This document shows positions 24,354-36,494 of a DNA stretch of 64,000 nucleotides, in pieces. The translations under genes were made by a program, and so were the position numbers. The stretch spans positions 22,356,001 through 22,420,000 of the forward strand of contig JAIVEN010000022.1 in the NCBI GenBank assembly GCA_026686845.1, written 5' to 3'. This stretch comes from Adenanthera pavonina (taxonomy: Eukaryota > Streptophyta > Magnoliopsida > Fabales > Fabaceae). Position 1 is the stretch's first letter, and each line of letters begins with the position of its first letter. A model generated the notes under the pieces. The model saw nothing but the letters and a program-made list of their open reading frames with translations, ran no database searches and was not told the origin of the DNA.

Positions 24354-27274
24354 TCAATAGAAGAAAGACCAAGCAATCCTAAGATCTAATAACTTCTTCT
24401 TGGGCTTGGACTTCTTGATGTAGGACTTGCCAGATGGTTCTGCAGCAGTTTTCACAGTTTGCTTAGATGACTTCTCTCCCTTTTTGGCATCATCAGGAAT
24501 TTGAACATGTATAGCAGGAGGAGGTATTTTGGATACTAGTATTGGTCGAAGAGGCACAAGGACAAAAGGTAGAACAGGATTAATTTTAGAAAGAGGCACA
24601 AGAGGAGAGGTTACATGTAGATCATCTTCAGGTTAATCATCCTCAGCATCTTCAATTATTTCCTTTACTTCCTTCCGAAGATTGGCAAATCCGACCCTTC
24701 GTGCTAAGGTCATGCCATATTGATGAGATGAGAGTTGAGGAGCAGGAAGAGAGAACATCTCATCAAGCCTTTGTTTTTGAACTTGCACAATAGCATCATG
24801 TGCAATAGCTGCAAGATCCACATAAGGTACAATGATTTTCTTCTCATTCAGGGCAGTTTGTATGAATGGTGCGGTAGAGATGGCTGCCACCAGTTTCTCC
24901 ACTTGCTCAAATTCTTGAACAAAAAGAATTAAATCCTAAGTGTCTTCAGCAATAGGCTTAGGGGAACCTGCATCTTGAGGCGCTTCTTCCTCCATGCCAT
25001 AGTCCAAGGGTAGACCAGGGCTTGCCTTATTGCTGGAGGCCTGTAGTGTGGCCAAAGTGCATACAACCTCAGTAGCATGTACATCATCATCTGGTTCAGG
25101 GGAAGCTAGCACAAAAGGACTTGGAGGTTCAGGAGTAGGAGATCTAATAGGCTCAGAGAATCCTGGCTGAGGTGGAGCTAATGTGGAGGGAATGGCACTC
25201 CTGATGTCCTCATAAGTATCAGTAACCACTTTCATATTCTTTGCCAACTGATGAATCTGATCTTGTAGATAAGCAAATTTGGCATTTTGCTTATCCCTAA
25301 TGCTCAGCATGAGTGCAGATAGGCTGTCATATAACTCAGTGATCTTGGTTGGCTTAACCCAAGAAGAAGGAGTAGATAGCCCCGGTGTTTGAGTAGGCTG
25401 AGATGGAGTAGATACAGATAGAGCTGTCAAAATGGGCCAAGCCCGATAGGCCGGCCCGAAAAACCTAAAAAAATGAGCGAGCTGGGCCTCAATTTTTAGT
25501 GTCAAAATACAGTATGGGCTTTTGAGCCCATTTTTTTTAAATATTAAAAAATACATATTATTTTATTAATTAGTGATGTATAAATTGTAATATTTAAATA
25601 TTATGTTAACTTTTGATTAATTATGATGATAATTAGTTGTATTAATTTAAGAACTAAACTTATATATTTTTCCTTATATATTTTTCATACTATTCTCCAA
25701 TTAAAATTTAACATATAGACTTTTTAATTTTTTTATATTTAAGAAGTTAACACTTTTAATATATAATTAATAACTAAATCTATAATGTATTAAAAAATAA
25801 TCCACATATTAACTTTTAATTGGAAAATAACACAAAAAACATATAAAAAAAGGTATATAAGTATTTTCCTTAATTTAAATAATTATATAAAACAATTTAA
25901 AAAATAAAAAATAAATTAAAAAAGCCAGTGGGCCAGCCCGTAGGCTCGATCCCATCGGCTCGGGCTTGCATTTTTAGGCCCATATGTCAAATCGGGCTTT
26001 CAGGCTCAGCCCGATTTGGGCCCGGCTCGAGGCGGGCAGGCCAGATTTGACACCTCTAGATACAGACTGAGAGGGCTAAGGTGAGGACTGTGAAGGTAGA
26101 GCAGCCCAGAGGCTCTTACTTGTTGTTGGGAGCCATCTTCTTCAAAGAAAAGATCTTCTATCTTTTCAGCTCCCTTACCAATCCATCTATCATCCTTCAT
26201 TTCTATCCCTATCTTTTATAGTTCTTCTTCTTTAAAGATTTCAGTAGGCTTGCCCTTTCCTTTCTCCAAGTGTTGGATCCTGGCATACTGAAGTATCTTG
26301 GAGATGATTGAGGCATATGGTAGGGTGGAATCTTTCCTCTGATCTCTTGCCTTGATCATGCATTGGAGGATGATATGTCCCATATTGATTAGCTTGCCAC
26401 GCATGAGTGCTGTCATCATATGTGCTTCAACCCTTGTGATCAGATTGAAATTGCCTCCTTTGTTAAATATAATCCTAGACACAATGTAGTGTAGGATTCT
26501 AACTTGGGCACTGAGGTCAGTGACCTTCAGCAAACTCAGAGGTGGCCTGTTCTCTTTTCTTCTGAACAATGTGTTTACTACAGTGCTATCTTTATAATTC
26601 AGGAAAAGACCTCATTCCTCTTCTGCAGCCTCATCTTCATTCATGTATTTCGAGGTAGAAATGTCAATTTTCAATCCATCCTGCCCAGGAATCTCCAGTA
26701 CCTCATTGAAGGTCTCATCTGTTAGCCAGATGATCCTAGACCTTAGATTTATTTCCCATTTTTCTTTCTTGCCATTATACTTCAGGGAGGCATACCAGGT
26801 CTTAACAACCTTATCATCATATCTTTCCAAAATTTCTAACAAATTCTTGTATTTAATCATCCATATCCTGGCATCAAGGTTGTTAGAAATGAGGAATTCT
26901 TCCATATTTACACAATAAGGCTTGATTAACTTTTCCCTGAAAAACTTGGTAGTATATTCTCCTAGAATATAGGCATTGCTCCACAATAGTAGTGTGGTCA
27001 ACTGGTATTCTCCAGACTTAGTGTTGGAGGAGGAAGAAGAAGAGGCAGGAGCAACAGGAACAGCAGGCTCAAGTTTCTTCGAGGGAGTTGGAGCAGATTT
27101 CTTCGAGTATGCCTTGGGAGTTGTTTTCTGCTTCTTGGACGAAGTTCCCTTGCTAGATTTGCCCTTTCTTTTCTGAGTTTCACCCTCCTTGGAGACGTAT
27201 TAGGATTTGATAGCTCTCTTTGGTCGTGACTCTCCTTTCCCAACTTCTGGATTTTTAACTGTCACCATTCTCAT
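24354..27274 (-). pseudogene. Sirevirus envelope-like / plant transposon protein ORF, broken
   Basis: It starts at an ATG at 27274 (minus): a basic, Lys/Ser-rich leader that could be a nuclear localisation signal (KGTSSKKQKTTPKAYSKKSA). A conserved-looking globular part follows (WSNAYILGEYTTKFFREK, MEEFLISNNLDARIWMIK, YASLKYNGKKEKWEINLR, RIIWLTDETFNEVLEIPG), then SLLKVTDLSAQVRILHYIVS and a Pro/Ser-rich tail with a helical segment. It is broken by a stop after AIKS, by frameshifts, by the 640-bp MITE at 25419-26058, and by stops near 24937 and 24635. This second ORF is found after pol in Sireviruses and in the 'putative plant transposon protein' family; no function is established and I see no clear fusion peptide or membrane anchor. 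Confidence 0.72.
25419..26058. mobile_element. hAT-type MITE inserted in the envelope-like ORF
   Basis: 640 bp bounded by TAGAGCTGTCAAAATGGGCC and, at the other end, GGCCAGATTTGACACCTCTA (imperfect inverted repeats). Both sides carry the identical 8-bp duplication GATACAGA (25411-25418 and 26059-26066), diagnostic of hAT insertion. The ends are GC-rich with GGCCCGA words while the middle is extremely AT-rich. No transposase. The ORF frame on either side is interrupted by it, so it arrived after the Sirevirus. Confidence 0.93.
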
Positions 27275-27539
27275 AGATGAATGATACAAAAAGATGCTAG
27301 GAATGAGTTATAAGGTATGAAAGAAGTTTAATCAGTAAGAAATGAACATTTGTGAATGGAGTTAGTAGAAATTAAAAAGAGAATTTGAACAGACTTGAGA
27401 AAGAGATGAATAGGGTTGAGTCTGTTTAGAGGCAAACCTTTGGTTTTAAAGACTGTAACCGTTCAACAAACAAATTATGAGGGGTCAAAGTTCAAACTTC
27501 AAGCAGTTATAAGTTAACCTACAAGAAAAGGCTCACTAA

Positions 27540-27569
27540 CAGACGAATTTTCATTTGGAAATTCGTCTG
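27540..27569. repeat. Perfect 11-bp inverted repeat of the CAGACGAATTT word
   Basis: CAGACGAATTT (27540-27550) and AAATTCGTCTG (27559-27569) form a hairpin with an 8-base loop, between the envelope-like ORF and the nested solo LTR. The same word is scattered singly through the LTRs (for example near 23435, 27890, 28373, 28652 and 28860). Confidence 0.8.
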
Positions 27570-27906
27570 ACAGAGGCTAAGTTCAGAAAATAAGAAACAA
27601 ACAGATGAACTTTGATTCAACAAAGTTCAAATTTCATAGATTCACATAATAGCCAAATATGAGCAAAACAAGTAACAAACGAATTTGACCTATGAAAGTC
27701 CGTCTTACAAAGACTTATCATGAAAGCAAATTTCAACACACGAATTTTGATTCAAAAATTCAAATTTCAAAATTTTTGTAAAAGAGTTTCTAAAGTATGA
27801 ATTTTAAGATATGGAAATTCATATGATAAGCATTTTGAACAGAGTCAGTATTCCTATTTTATTTCTGAAATTTGAATTTCCACTATCCAATAGACGAATT
27901 TCAAGG

Positions 27907-29561
27907 TGTTGAATCAAGAAGTTTTGATGATTCCAAACCAACATTGAAGAGCTTGGATTGAAAATATCAAAGGAGCTCAAAAGTGTCTCTAGTGAAGAAA
28001 ATCTGAGTAATCATTGCTAGGATTGTTGTAGGATCTTTTGTCATGGGTAAAAGACTTTGATTTGGTAGAAAAACGTTTTAGAACCTTGATTTTATGTTAG
28101 ATTATGAAATATTTGAAAAATACCCACCAATAGACGAAGTTTGAAAATATTGCATTAAACTGTCATGTTGGAAATTCAAACTTTGGCTTTGGAAATTCGA
28201 ATTTCAAGTTAAAACTGAATAAGTCTGAAGAGATGTTTCTCTGACAGACAAATTTTGATTTTCCAAAATTCGAATTTTCATGTGTCTGAAAGAAGCTGTT
28301 AAGCAACAGACAAACTTTGAGTTTTGAACATTCGAATTTTAGATAAAATACAACTTATGAAAACTGAAGAAATTCGTCTGAAACAATATTAAAGTTCATC
28401 TGAAATCAAGATTATTCTGAGTTTCAAAATTGCTCACTGACAGACAAACTTTGAACATGAACATTAGAATTTCAGAAGCTAAAGTTGTAAGTCTGTTGCA
28501 ATGACATGTTGGCATACGAATAACAGTGTTTGTAAATTCGAATGTCAAAGTAAATCTGAAAAGAGGTCTCTCTGACAAAAGAATTTCACTCTTTGAAAAT
28601 TTGAATTTCAATGTAAAAGAACTACTGTGCTTTTCGAGCCTGCTGAGAACAGACGAATTTTGGGACCCCAAAATTCAAATTTCGTGGGCACTGTAGCAAA
28701 TTGAAAACACTGTTCACACTCAACAGAAAAACTCTTGCTTTGAAAATTCGTATGTCACAACATGGAAACATTTTCTAAGTTTCAAAATTCGAATTTCACT
28801 TCATGAACAGACAAACTTCAGTATTTCAACATTGGAAGCTTTAACCTTTGGTTCCTTCGAAATTCGTCTGTTGACCAACCAAAATTCGAATTTTAGTATG
28901 TCAGAAGCATTAAATGCGGTTGGTTAATGGATAGTTTTTCAGAGTAACCATTGGATAACTTCTCCAACTGATAGATTTTGTCTCTAACGGACATTTGAGA
29001 CCTAAATCTATAAATATAACATCATTTGAAATTATGGGTAACGAATCAAACTTTGTATATACTGAAATTCTGCCAAATCTTCTTCTCAAAAAGCTTTTAC
29101 CCTCTCAACTTCAATATTTATATTTTAACCTTCATATTTACTCTATTCAAGAGAGTTATATCTTTGTAAACAATCTAATTTTCATCTGGAAGATAGATTT
29201 ACTTGTGAGGGGATATCACAAGGGGATTGAGAAGCACATTGTGGAAGTGCTTAGAGAGATTGAGAAAGCTCTAGAAAACAAAGCACAAGCTGTATACTTT
29301 GGCATTTGCAAGAAGCCCATTGAATTCTTGCAGTATAGTGAAAAATCTCACGAGGTGTCTTGGGGACTGGACGTAGGTCAAGTGGATAGACCGAACCAGG
29401 ATAAATTTCTGAGTGTTCTTCTCCCTATCATTACTTTTTTAGTTTGCTCTTGCTTATACGCTGCTTTCATTATACCTTGCTTTCTTCACCTATTTCACTT
29501 TGTGCAGAAAATTTTTAATCTTCCCAATTCACCCCCTCTTGGAAAGTCAGCCTAACTAACA
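27907..29561 (+). mobile_element. Solo LTR of the same Sirevirus family, inverted
   Basis: 1655 bp reading TGTTGAATCAAG...CCTAACTAACA on the plus strand, i.e. opposite to the host element. It is flanked on both sides by a perfect CAAGG duplication (27902-27906 and 29562-29566). No primer site or PPT adjoins it, so the interior was removed by LTR-LTR recombination. It lies between RNase H and the envelope-like ORF. The 186-codon frame at 28995-29555 lies inside it and is not a gene. Confidence 0.92.
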
Positions 29562-29918
29562 CAAGGGTTATGAAAGTATTGTTACAATGTGCCATCAACT
29601 GAAATTCATCTAATGAATATCTAAGTTCGAATGTTGAGCATACTAATTTATTCAAAAACATGATTCAACATGGAAATTCATCTAATAATCATTTAAAATG
29701 CGAATTTCAAATTTCTAAACTTATAGATATGGTTTAGAAGTTTGAATTTTCAGCTTCCTTCAGCATCTTTTGATTGTGCAGGCCTAATTAGTTCCATTAT
29801 ACAAATCTATTATCTTTTAAACTCATGTGGAGCACTTGATATATCAAACATACTCCGATGCTAAAGTTAGTATTAATCCAATGTCAAAAACTTTAAATAG
29901 GTGTATATAAGGGCTTAC

Positions 29919-32900
29919 TTACAGCTCATTGGGATTTTCCATACCCAATTCTCTCCTGATTTTACAATGCCTATCTTCTAATAATGGCTTTGTCAAGATG
30001 TCAGCAACTTGATCTTCTGTTGGGATGTATTCTAATATGATTTCTCCTTTCAGAACATGATCCCTTATGAAGTGGTGCCTAACTTCAATATGTTTTGTCC
30101 TTTGAGTGCATGACAGGATTCTTTGTGATGTTAATAGCACTTTGATTATCACACATTATTGGTATTTCCTTCATCTCAATCTCAAGATCTTCAAGTTGCT
30201 ACTTCATCCAAAGGACTTGACCACAACAGCTGCCAGCTACAACATATTCAGCTTCTACAATAGAGAGAGCCACATTATTCTGCTTCTTGCTAAATCATGA
30301 AACCAAGGATCCTTCAAGAAACTGACATGTTCCACTTGTGCTTTTTCTGTCAGTCTTGGATCTAGCGAAGTCAGCATTAGTATATCCCATGAGTTCCTCT
30401 CCATTGCCTTTTGGATACCAAAGTCCCAAATGTGATGTTCCAATTAAATATATGAAAATTCTTTTCACAGTTGTTGCATGGGATTCTTGGAGACATGATT
30501 AGAACCTTGAACACATATAGAAATTGAACATAATGTCAGGTCTACTAACTATTAGATATAGGAAAGAGCTAATCATTCTCCTATACTGAGTTATGTCAAA
30601 GGTCTTTCCTCCTTCATCCATATCAAGCTTTGTTGCAATAGCCATAGGAGTCCCCATTGACTTGGCATTTTCTATGCCAAACTTTTTCAGCAACTCTTTC
30701 AGATATTTTGATTGATTAAGGAAGATGATATCATCACATTGCTTAATTTACAATCCAAGAAAAAAGTTGAGCTCACCCATCATTGACATTTCGAATTCAC
30801 CCTACATTAACTTAGAGAAATTCTTACAAAGAGATTCCTTAGTAGCACCAAATATAATATCATCAACATAAATTTGAACAATAAGTAAGTTTTTATTTTC
30901 TTTCTTGGTGAACAGAGTTGTATCTACTTTTCCTCTATTGAATCCCTGTTTAGATAGAAAATTACTCAGCCTTTCATACCATGATCTAGGAGCTTGTTTT
31001 AAGCCATAAAGGGCTTTCTTTAGTCTATAAACATGGTTTGGTTTTGTTAAGTCCTCAAAGATTGGAGGTTAATCAACATAAACCTCTTCCATGATATATC
31101 CATTTAGAAAAACACTTTTTACATCCATTTGATACAACATTATGTTTTTCATGCATGCATAGACCAAGAGGATTCTTATAGCTTCCAATCTTGCAACTCG
31201 AGCAAAATTTTCCTCATAATTAATACATTCTTCTTGATTATATCCTTTAGCAACTAATCTTATGTTATTTCTAATGATTGTTCCAAATTCATTAAGTTTA
31301 TTTCTAAAAACCCATTTAGTGCTAATAATAGGGTGGTCTTTAGGTCTAGGCACTAAATCCCAAACTTGATTTCTTTCAAAATGATTTAGTCTATCTTACA
31401 TAGCTAGTATCTAGTATTTATCAGTTAAGGCTTCTTCAGCATACTTAGGTTCAATTTTGGAGATAAAAGCACAATTGTTCATTTGATCCCTAAGTTGTCT
31501 TCTAGTTTTAACTTTCTCTTGAACATCCCTAATCACTTGATTAACTGGATGATGCTTTTTATATCTCCAAGCTTTAGGGAGTTCTTGAGATATTTCCTTA
31601 TTATGTTCTAATTCAAGATCTTTCTCCTGAATATCTTCCTCTATGTTAGTAGATTTAGATATTTTTGTAGGTTCAATTTTATCTTCTTCAGAAAGATTCA
31701 AGTTCTTAAAGTTGGAGATAAGATCATCTTCATCAAAGACATGCTTGGAAACAGTTTCATTCTCAATAAACACAATATACACAAATTCTTCTATACTTCT
31801 AGTCTTTTTATTGAAAACTCTATAAGATTTACTTCTACTAAAATAGCCCAGAAATATACCTTCATCAAATTTGGCGTCAAACTTACCCAGATTCTCCTTT
31901 CCATTATTGTGGATGAAACATTTACATCCGAATACATGTAAGTGTGAGAGGTTTAGCTTTCTTCCTTTGTACAACTCATAAGGTGTCTTCCCCAGAATTG
32001 GTCTGATGTAGGCTTGGTTAATGATATAGCTTGTTATGTTTATTGCATTAGCCCAGAAAACTTGAGGTAACTCTTTTTCATTCAGCATTGCTCTTGCCAT
32101 TTCTCTAATTGTTCTGTTCTTTCTCTCTACCACTCCATTTTGCTGAGTAGTCCTTGGTGCTAAAAAGTTGTGATCAATTCCATGCTCTTCACAGTACTCC
32201 AGAAAGCTTGAATTTTTAAATTCTCCTCCATGATCAGACCTGATAGACACAATAGAAATACCTTTCTCATTTTGCACTTTCTTGGTCAAGGTTACAAATG
32301 CATCAAATGTTTCACTTTTGGAAGAGAGAAACAAAATCTAGGTAAATCTAGAGTAATCATCTACAATCACAAGTACATACAGGTTTCCACCAATGCTTTT
32401 TACTATATATGGATCTATCAAATCCATACGCAATAATTGCACTGGGCTAGATATGATGATTACATTTTTAGATTTGAAAGATGATTTGGTTTGTTTTCCT
32501 TTGAGGCATGCATCACATTCTTTATCTTTTTTAAAAGAGATTTTCTATAGATGGGTGACTAAATCATTCTTAATCAATTTTGATAGTTGGTTCATGTTAA
32601 CATGTGCCAGTCTTCTATGCCACAACTAACTATCATTATCTTTACTAATTAAACAGACAGAATCTAAGGAAGGAAGTTCATCAAGATCAATGATATAGCA
32701 GTTACCATCCCTTTTAGCCTTGAGGATTACTTTACGATCACTTTTTCGGATGACCAAGTAGAGCTTTGAGTCAAACAATACCCAGTTTCCTTTGTCACAT
32801 GTCTGACTCACACTCAACAGGTTGTGGTTGAGTCCAACTACAAACTGCACCTCTTCTATAAATGTTTTAGGATTTTTACCCACAATATCAATGCTAACTA

Positions 32901-33060
32901 TTCTACCATATTAATCACCTCCAAAGATCACCTTTCCACCTTTTTTGTCTCTAAGGGTGATGAACTTCTCCTTATCACTAGTCATATGGCTTGAGCAAGC
33001 ACTGCCTATATACAATTTGTTGCTTTTTCTTACTCTAAGGCAAACCTGCAAAATAGGGTT
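29919..33060 (-). pseudogene. Sirevirus pol (protease, integrase, RT, RNase H), broken
   Basis: On the minus strand in copia order. The protease site reads YIGSACSSHMTS where families have LDSGCS, so the catalytic Asp is lost. A gag-pre-integrase segment (FVVGLNHNLLSVSQ) and a zinc-finger end (CDACLKGKQTK) follow. Integrase has SIRSDHGGEFKN and TQQNGVVERKNRT (second Asp and the Glu). RT has STKWVFRNKLNE, YQMDVKSVFLNGYIMEEVYV and an intact YVDDIIF. RNase H is recognisable by TKHIEVRHHFIRDHV, DILTKP and the end ELGMENPNEL at 29919. Stops and frameshifts lie at 32335, 31410, 31068, 30820, 30745, 30498 and others. The longest intact piece is integrase, 31411-32334. Confidence 0.92.
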
Positions 33061-34854
33061 TAGATTTTCCTTTTAGGTACCCAAATTTGATTGGGTCCTT
33101 TTCTGTCAGTGGCATTTTCCCTAGATACAAATATACCTTTGGGAACCCATTCTACCTTCCTATTATGTCCATTTTTCTTCAATAAACATGAACTGGAAAC
33201 ATGTCCCTTCTTGTTATAGAAATGATAGGTGGTAAATGGACTACCAGATTGTGATGTAGGAAGCAATGCAGATAATATTTTTGTTTCACATATTTTGTTT
33301 GGACATAGGATTCAATACATTTTGAAGTGTGATTTTTCTTTTCATGTCCATCAGCATGCATAAAATACCTCATATATAGATTTTGATTTTTCTTTTTATT
33401 CTTTTCTTTAATTACAAAAGGATCATAACCAAGTCTAACTTTTTCTTACGCAATTCTTTGACTTCCCATTAAAGCAAACAACATATATTTGCCCCTAGTA
33501 AGTTTAGCCATGCTCTTCAAAAGATATTCATTAGTCTGCTTCAGTTTAATACATGGTGTACAGCAAGTAGATTCAGCTTTATGCAAAGATGCAGTGTCAA
33601 AGATTTTGCAATTAGATTCTAACTTGCTAATCTTTTTCTTAGCTTGTTTTAGTTCTTTGGCAGTTTTAATAAACTTATTATGCAGATCATGAAATGCATT
33701 AAGCAATTTAAAATAAGAAGGTTCAGATTCATATACCTCATCTTCATAATCACTGTTTGATGAGCTTGAACTCTCTTCAGATGCAAGTACCATCAAGCAA
33801 ATATTGGCAATTTCTTTCTTATCATCATCTTCTTCATTTGAGCTGTTGCTCCAGATTGATGAGATGTATACCTTCTTCTTCTTACCCTTATCAGCGGCTT
33901 TCTTTTCCTTCTCTTACGTCTTTAGGAATTATGGACAATCCTATTTGATGTGCCCTTACTTTTTACATTCATAGCATGTAACAGGCTTTTTGCTTTCTTT
34001 CTTATTGTCTCCAGCTGCTCCTTTCTTAAAGAATCGTTTATTTCTCTTCTTATTGTAAAACCTTCCAAATTTTCTAACCATCACAGCCAGAGTCTCTTCA
34101 TCTAATTCTTCACCATCATCAGATTCCTCTTCCTTTTCTTCTACAACTTTTAAAGCAAGACCCTTCTTCTTCTTATCTTAACCTGCTTCCTTGAAAACTT
34201 TTATTTTTCCCTCATACTCTTAAAGACTACCAAAGAATGCTGTGATAAAAGCCATTGACTCTCCTCTGAGTTCTTCTATTGCTGTTACTTTAGGTTGTCA
34301 TTCCAGAGGAAGAGCCCTTATGATTTTTCTGACTTTCTCTAGCTAAGTGTACTCCTTACCAAGACTTCTTAGTTAATTCACAATGAGGGTGAATCTCTTT
34401 TACAGCTCTTTGATTCTCTCACCTTCTACCATTCTAAAACTTTCATACTCACTAATGCAGGAGTTCAATTTGTTCTTCTTTACTTTAATGGTTCCTTCAT
34501 GAGCGATTTCTAGAGTGTCCCATCTACCTTTGCTGTGGAACATTGTGACACCCTATAGAATTTGTCCTAGTTTAATGCACTGACCAGGCAGTGTTTTGCC
34601 TTAAAATTCAGCAAGACTCTTCTCTTATCTTCCTCATTCCACTTGTCTCCTGGCTTTTCCTTGTATTTCCCATCATCCTGCAGCTTTATTGGGACAAAAT
34701 CTCCCTTTTGGATGATAAACCAGATATCCAGATCAATGGACTAGAGATAGATTTAGATTCTCATCTTTTAGTATCCATAGTATTCTCTATTGAAGCCAGG
34801 TGGTCTATTTGTGTTATTTCCCTTTGGCATAATATTCTCTCCAAAGCTAGCCAT
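33060..34854 (-). pseudogene. Sirevirus gag, broken
   Basis: It starts at an ATG at 34854 (minus): MASFGENIMPKGNNTNRPPG, then the YYGYWK-type RNA-binding fold and KPGDKWNEEDKRRVLLNFKA. The first knuckle, CYECKK-GHIK-DCP, retains CX2CX4HX4C but carries two stops at positions that were probably Gln. An acidic/coiled segment (33446-33796) and a second, degenerate knuckle region (YHFYNKKGHVSSSC) lead into pol. Several stops lie between 34560 and 33900. It would have formed the virus-like particle. Confidence 0.85.
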
Positions 34855-34889
34855 TGATTTTCTCGGATTATTAGATCCTTGACTTAGGA

Positions 34890-34907
34890 GTCCAGGCTCT
34901 GATACCA
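34890..34907 (-). promoter_or_regulatory. Sirevirus primer-binding site (initiator Met tRNA)
   Basis: On the minus strand this reads TGGTATCAGAGCCTGGAC, the complement of the 3' end of plant initiator tRNA-Met. It lies two bases inside the 5' LTR (34910). It primes minus-strand cDNA synthesis and fixes the element's direction. Confidence 0.93.
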
Positions 34908-34909
34908 CT

Positions 34910-36489
34910 TGTTAGATATGCTGGCTTCCCAAGAGGGGGTGAATTGAGAAGATTAAAATTTTCTGCAAACGTGTAAGAGAGTAGTGAAAGCATAAGTGAC
35001 AGTAAAACAGAGTATAAAATATATCCAAGTGAAAAATAAGATAAGGGAAGAGAAGACACAAATATTTATCTTGGTTCGATCTCTTTTTCTTGACCTATGT
35101 CCAATGCACAAACTACCACTTGAGATTTTCCACTATCTTGCAAGAATTTGGTGGGCTTCTTGCAATGTCTTAGTACAGCTTGATGCTCTATTCCAAGAGC
35201 TTATAATCTCACTCTCTACACTCTAGCTAAGTGCTTCACAAATTCCTTGTGAAATCCCTTCACAAGAAAATCTTTCTTCCATATGAAGATAAGATTGATT
35301 ACAGCAAATGAACTCTCTAATTTAGAGTGTATATGAAAGTTGAAGTACAAGATATGAAGTGTGTAAGGGCAAAAGACTTTGACTTAAGAATTTTGCAGGG
35401 TTTCAATATATACAATGTAAAATCGTTACCCACACTTTCAAATGAAGTTCTATTTATATATTTATATTTTAACTATTCGTTAAAGATAAGATCTAGACAT
35501 TAGAGATGTTACTCAACGGTTACTCTATAAAACTATCCATCCACCAACCGCATTTAATGCGTCTGACAACCAAAGTTTGAATTTTGGGGAGTTAACAGAT
35601 GAATTTCGCAGAGACCATAAGCTAAAGACTTTAAGATTGAACTTCGAAGTTCCATATTGCAAAATTCAAATTTTCATTTTTGACAAATGTTTTTATGTTG
35701 GAATATATGAATTTTCAACTTTAAAGTACTTTTGGTAAGTGTGAACAGCTGTTTCATATTGCCACAGTGCCTTCAAAGTTTGAATGTTGGTGCTCAAAAT
35801 TTGTCTGTCAATGAGCAACTTAATATAGCATAAAAATTTTTCTTTTCAAAATTCAAATGTTCAATTACCAAAGTTTGTCTGTCAAAGAAATCTCTTATTA
35901 GACTTAATTCAAAATTCAAATTTCTGAATATTGAAGTTCGTCTTAGAAGAGTGTTTGAACAAACTTATAAACTATCTTTCCAAAGCTCAAAATTTTCAAA
36001 ATCAAAGTTTGTTTGTCAGAAGATTGACTTGAAACTCTTTTCAAACTTTACTTTCAAATAAACTTTGACATATCTTTAGAGGAATTTTTCATTTTTCATA
36101 GTTTGTGTTTTACCCGAAATTCGAATTTTCAAAGATGAAATTCATCTGTCAGAGGGACCTCTTTTCAGATTAACATATTTTCAATCCGAAGTTCAAATTT
36201 CAGGTATCAAAATTGGAATTTTCAAAGTAACATATCAAGTTGAACACTCCAAAATTCGTTTGATAGTAGGTATTTTTCAAATACTTCATGAGTTATTTTA
36301 AAAACACATTTTTAAAACATTTTTGTGCAAGATCAAAGCATTTTACTCATGTGAATACAATAAGAAATCCTACATCTAATCTTAAACTCATTTTTCTTGA
36401 ATTTCTTCACTTGAGATCTTTTATACACCTTTGATATCTTCCTTTTAAACTCCAGTTCATTTGGAATCATCAAAACACTTGATTCAACA
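34910..36489 (-). repeat. Sirevirus 5' LTR
   Basis: 1580 bp, same ends and internal words as the 3' LTR at 22541-24119. The adjoining primer site identifies it as the 5' LTR. GATCA follows as target duplication. Confidence 0.92.
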
Positions 36490-36494
36490 GATCA

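Larger units (their letters stand above)
22541..36489 (-). mobile_element. Sirevirus (Ty1/copia) retrotransposon, complete but inactive
   Basis: LTRs at 22541-24119 and 34910-36489 share ends TGTTAGATATG...GATTCAACA and are flanked by GGTCA (22536-22540) and GATCA (36490-36494), a 4/5 target duplication. On the minus strand the order is LTR, iMet primer site, gag, protease-integrase-RT-RNase H (copia order), envelope-like ORF, G-rich PPTs, LTR. The end of RNase H (ELGMENPNEL), the extra 3' ORF, and the TTTGTCATCATCAAAAA block with GAGGGGGAG repeats are Sirevirus traits. Removing the nested MITE and solo LTR with their duplications leaves about 11.6 kb. By eye the first ~210 bp of the two LTRs differ at about 8-9% of positions, mostly transitions: an old insertion. 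Confidence 0.93.

Noticed and set aside
26975..27243. Leu/Arg-rich 81-codon minus-strand frame beside the envelope-like ORF
   Set aside because: It is an alternative frame of the Lys/Ser-rich leader; the LLLLLPL run is the frame-shifted reading of a Ser-rich stretch.
28995..29555. 186-codon plus-strand frame
   Set aside because: It lies within the solo LTR (27907-29561); the equivalent DNA in the other two LTRs is not open.
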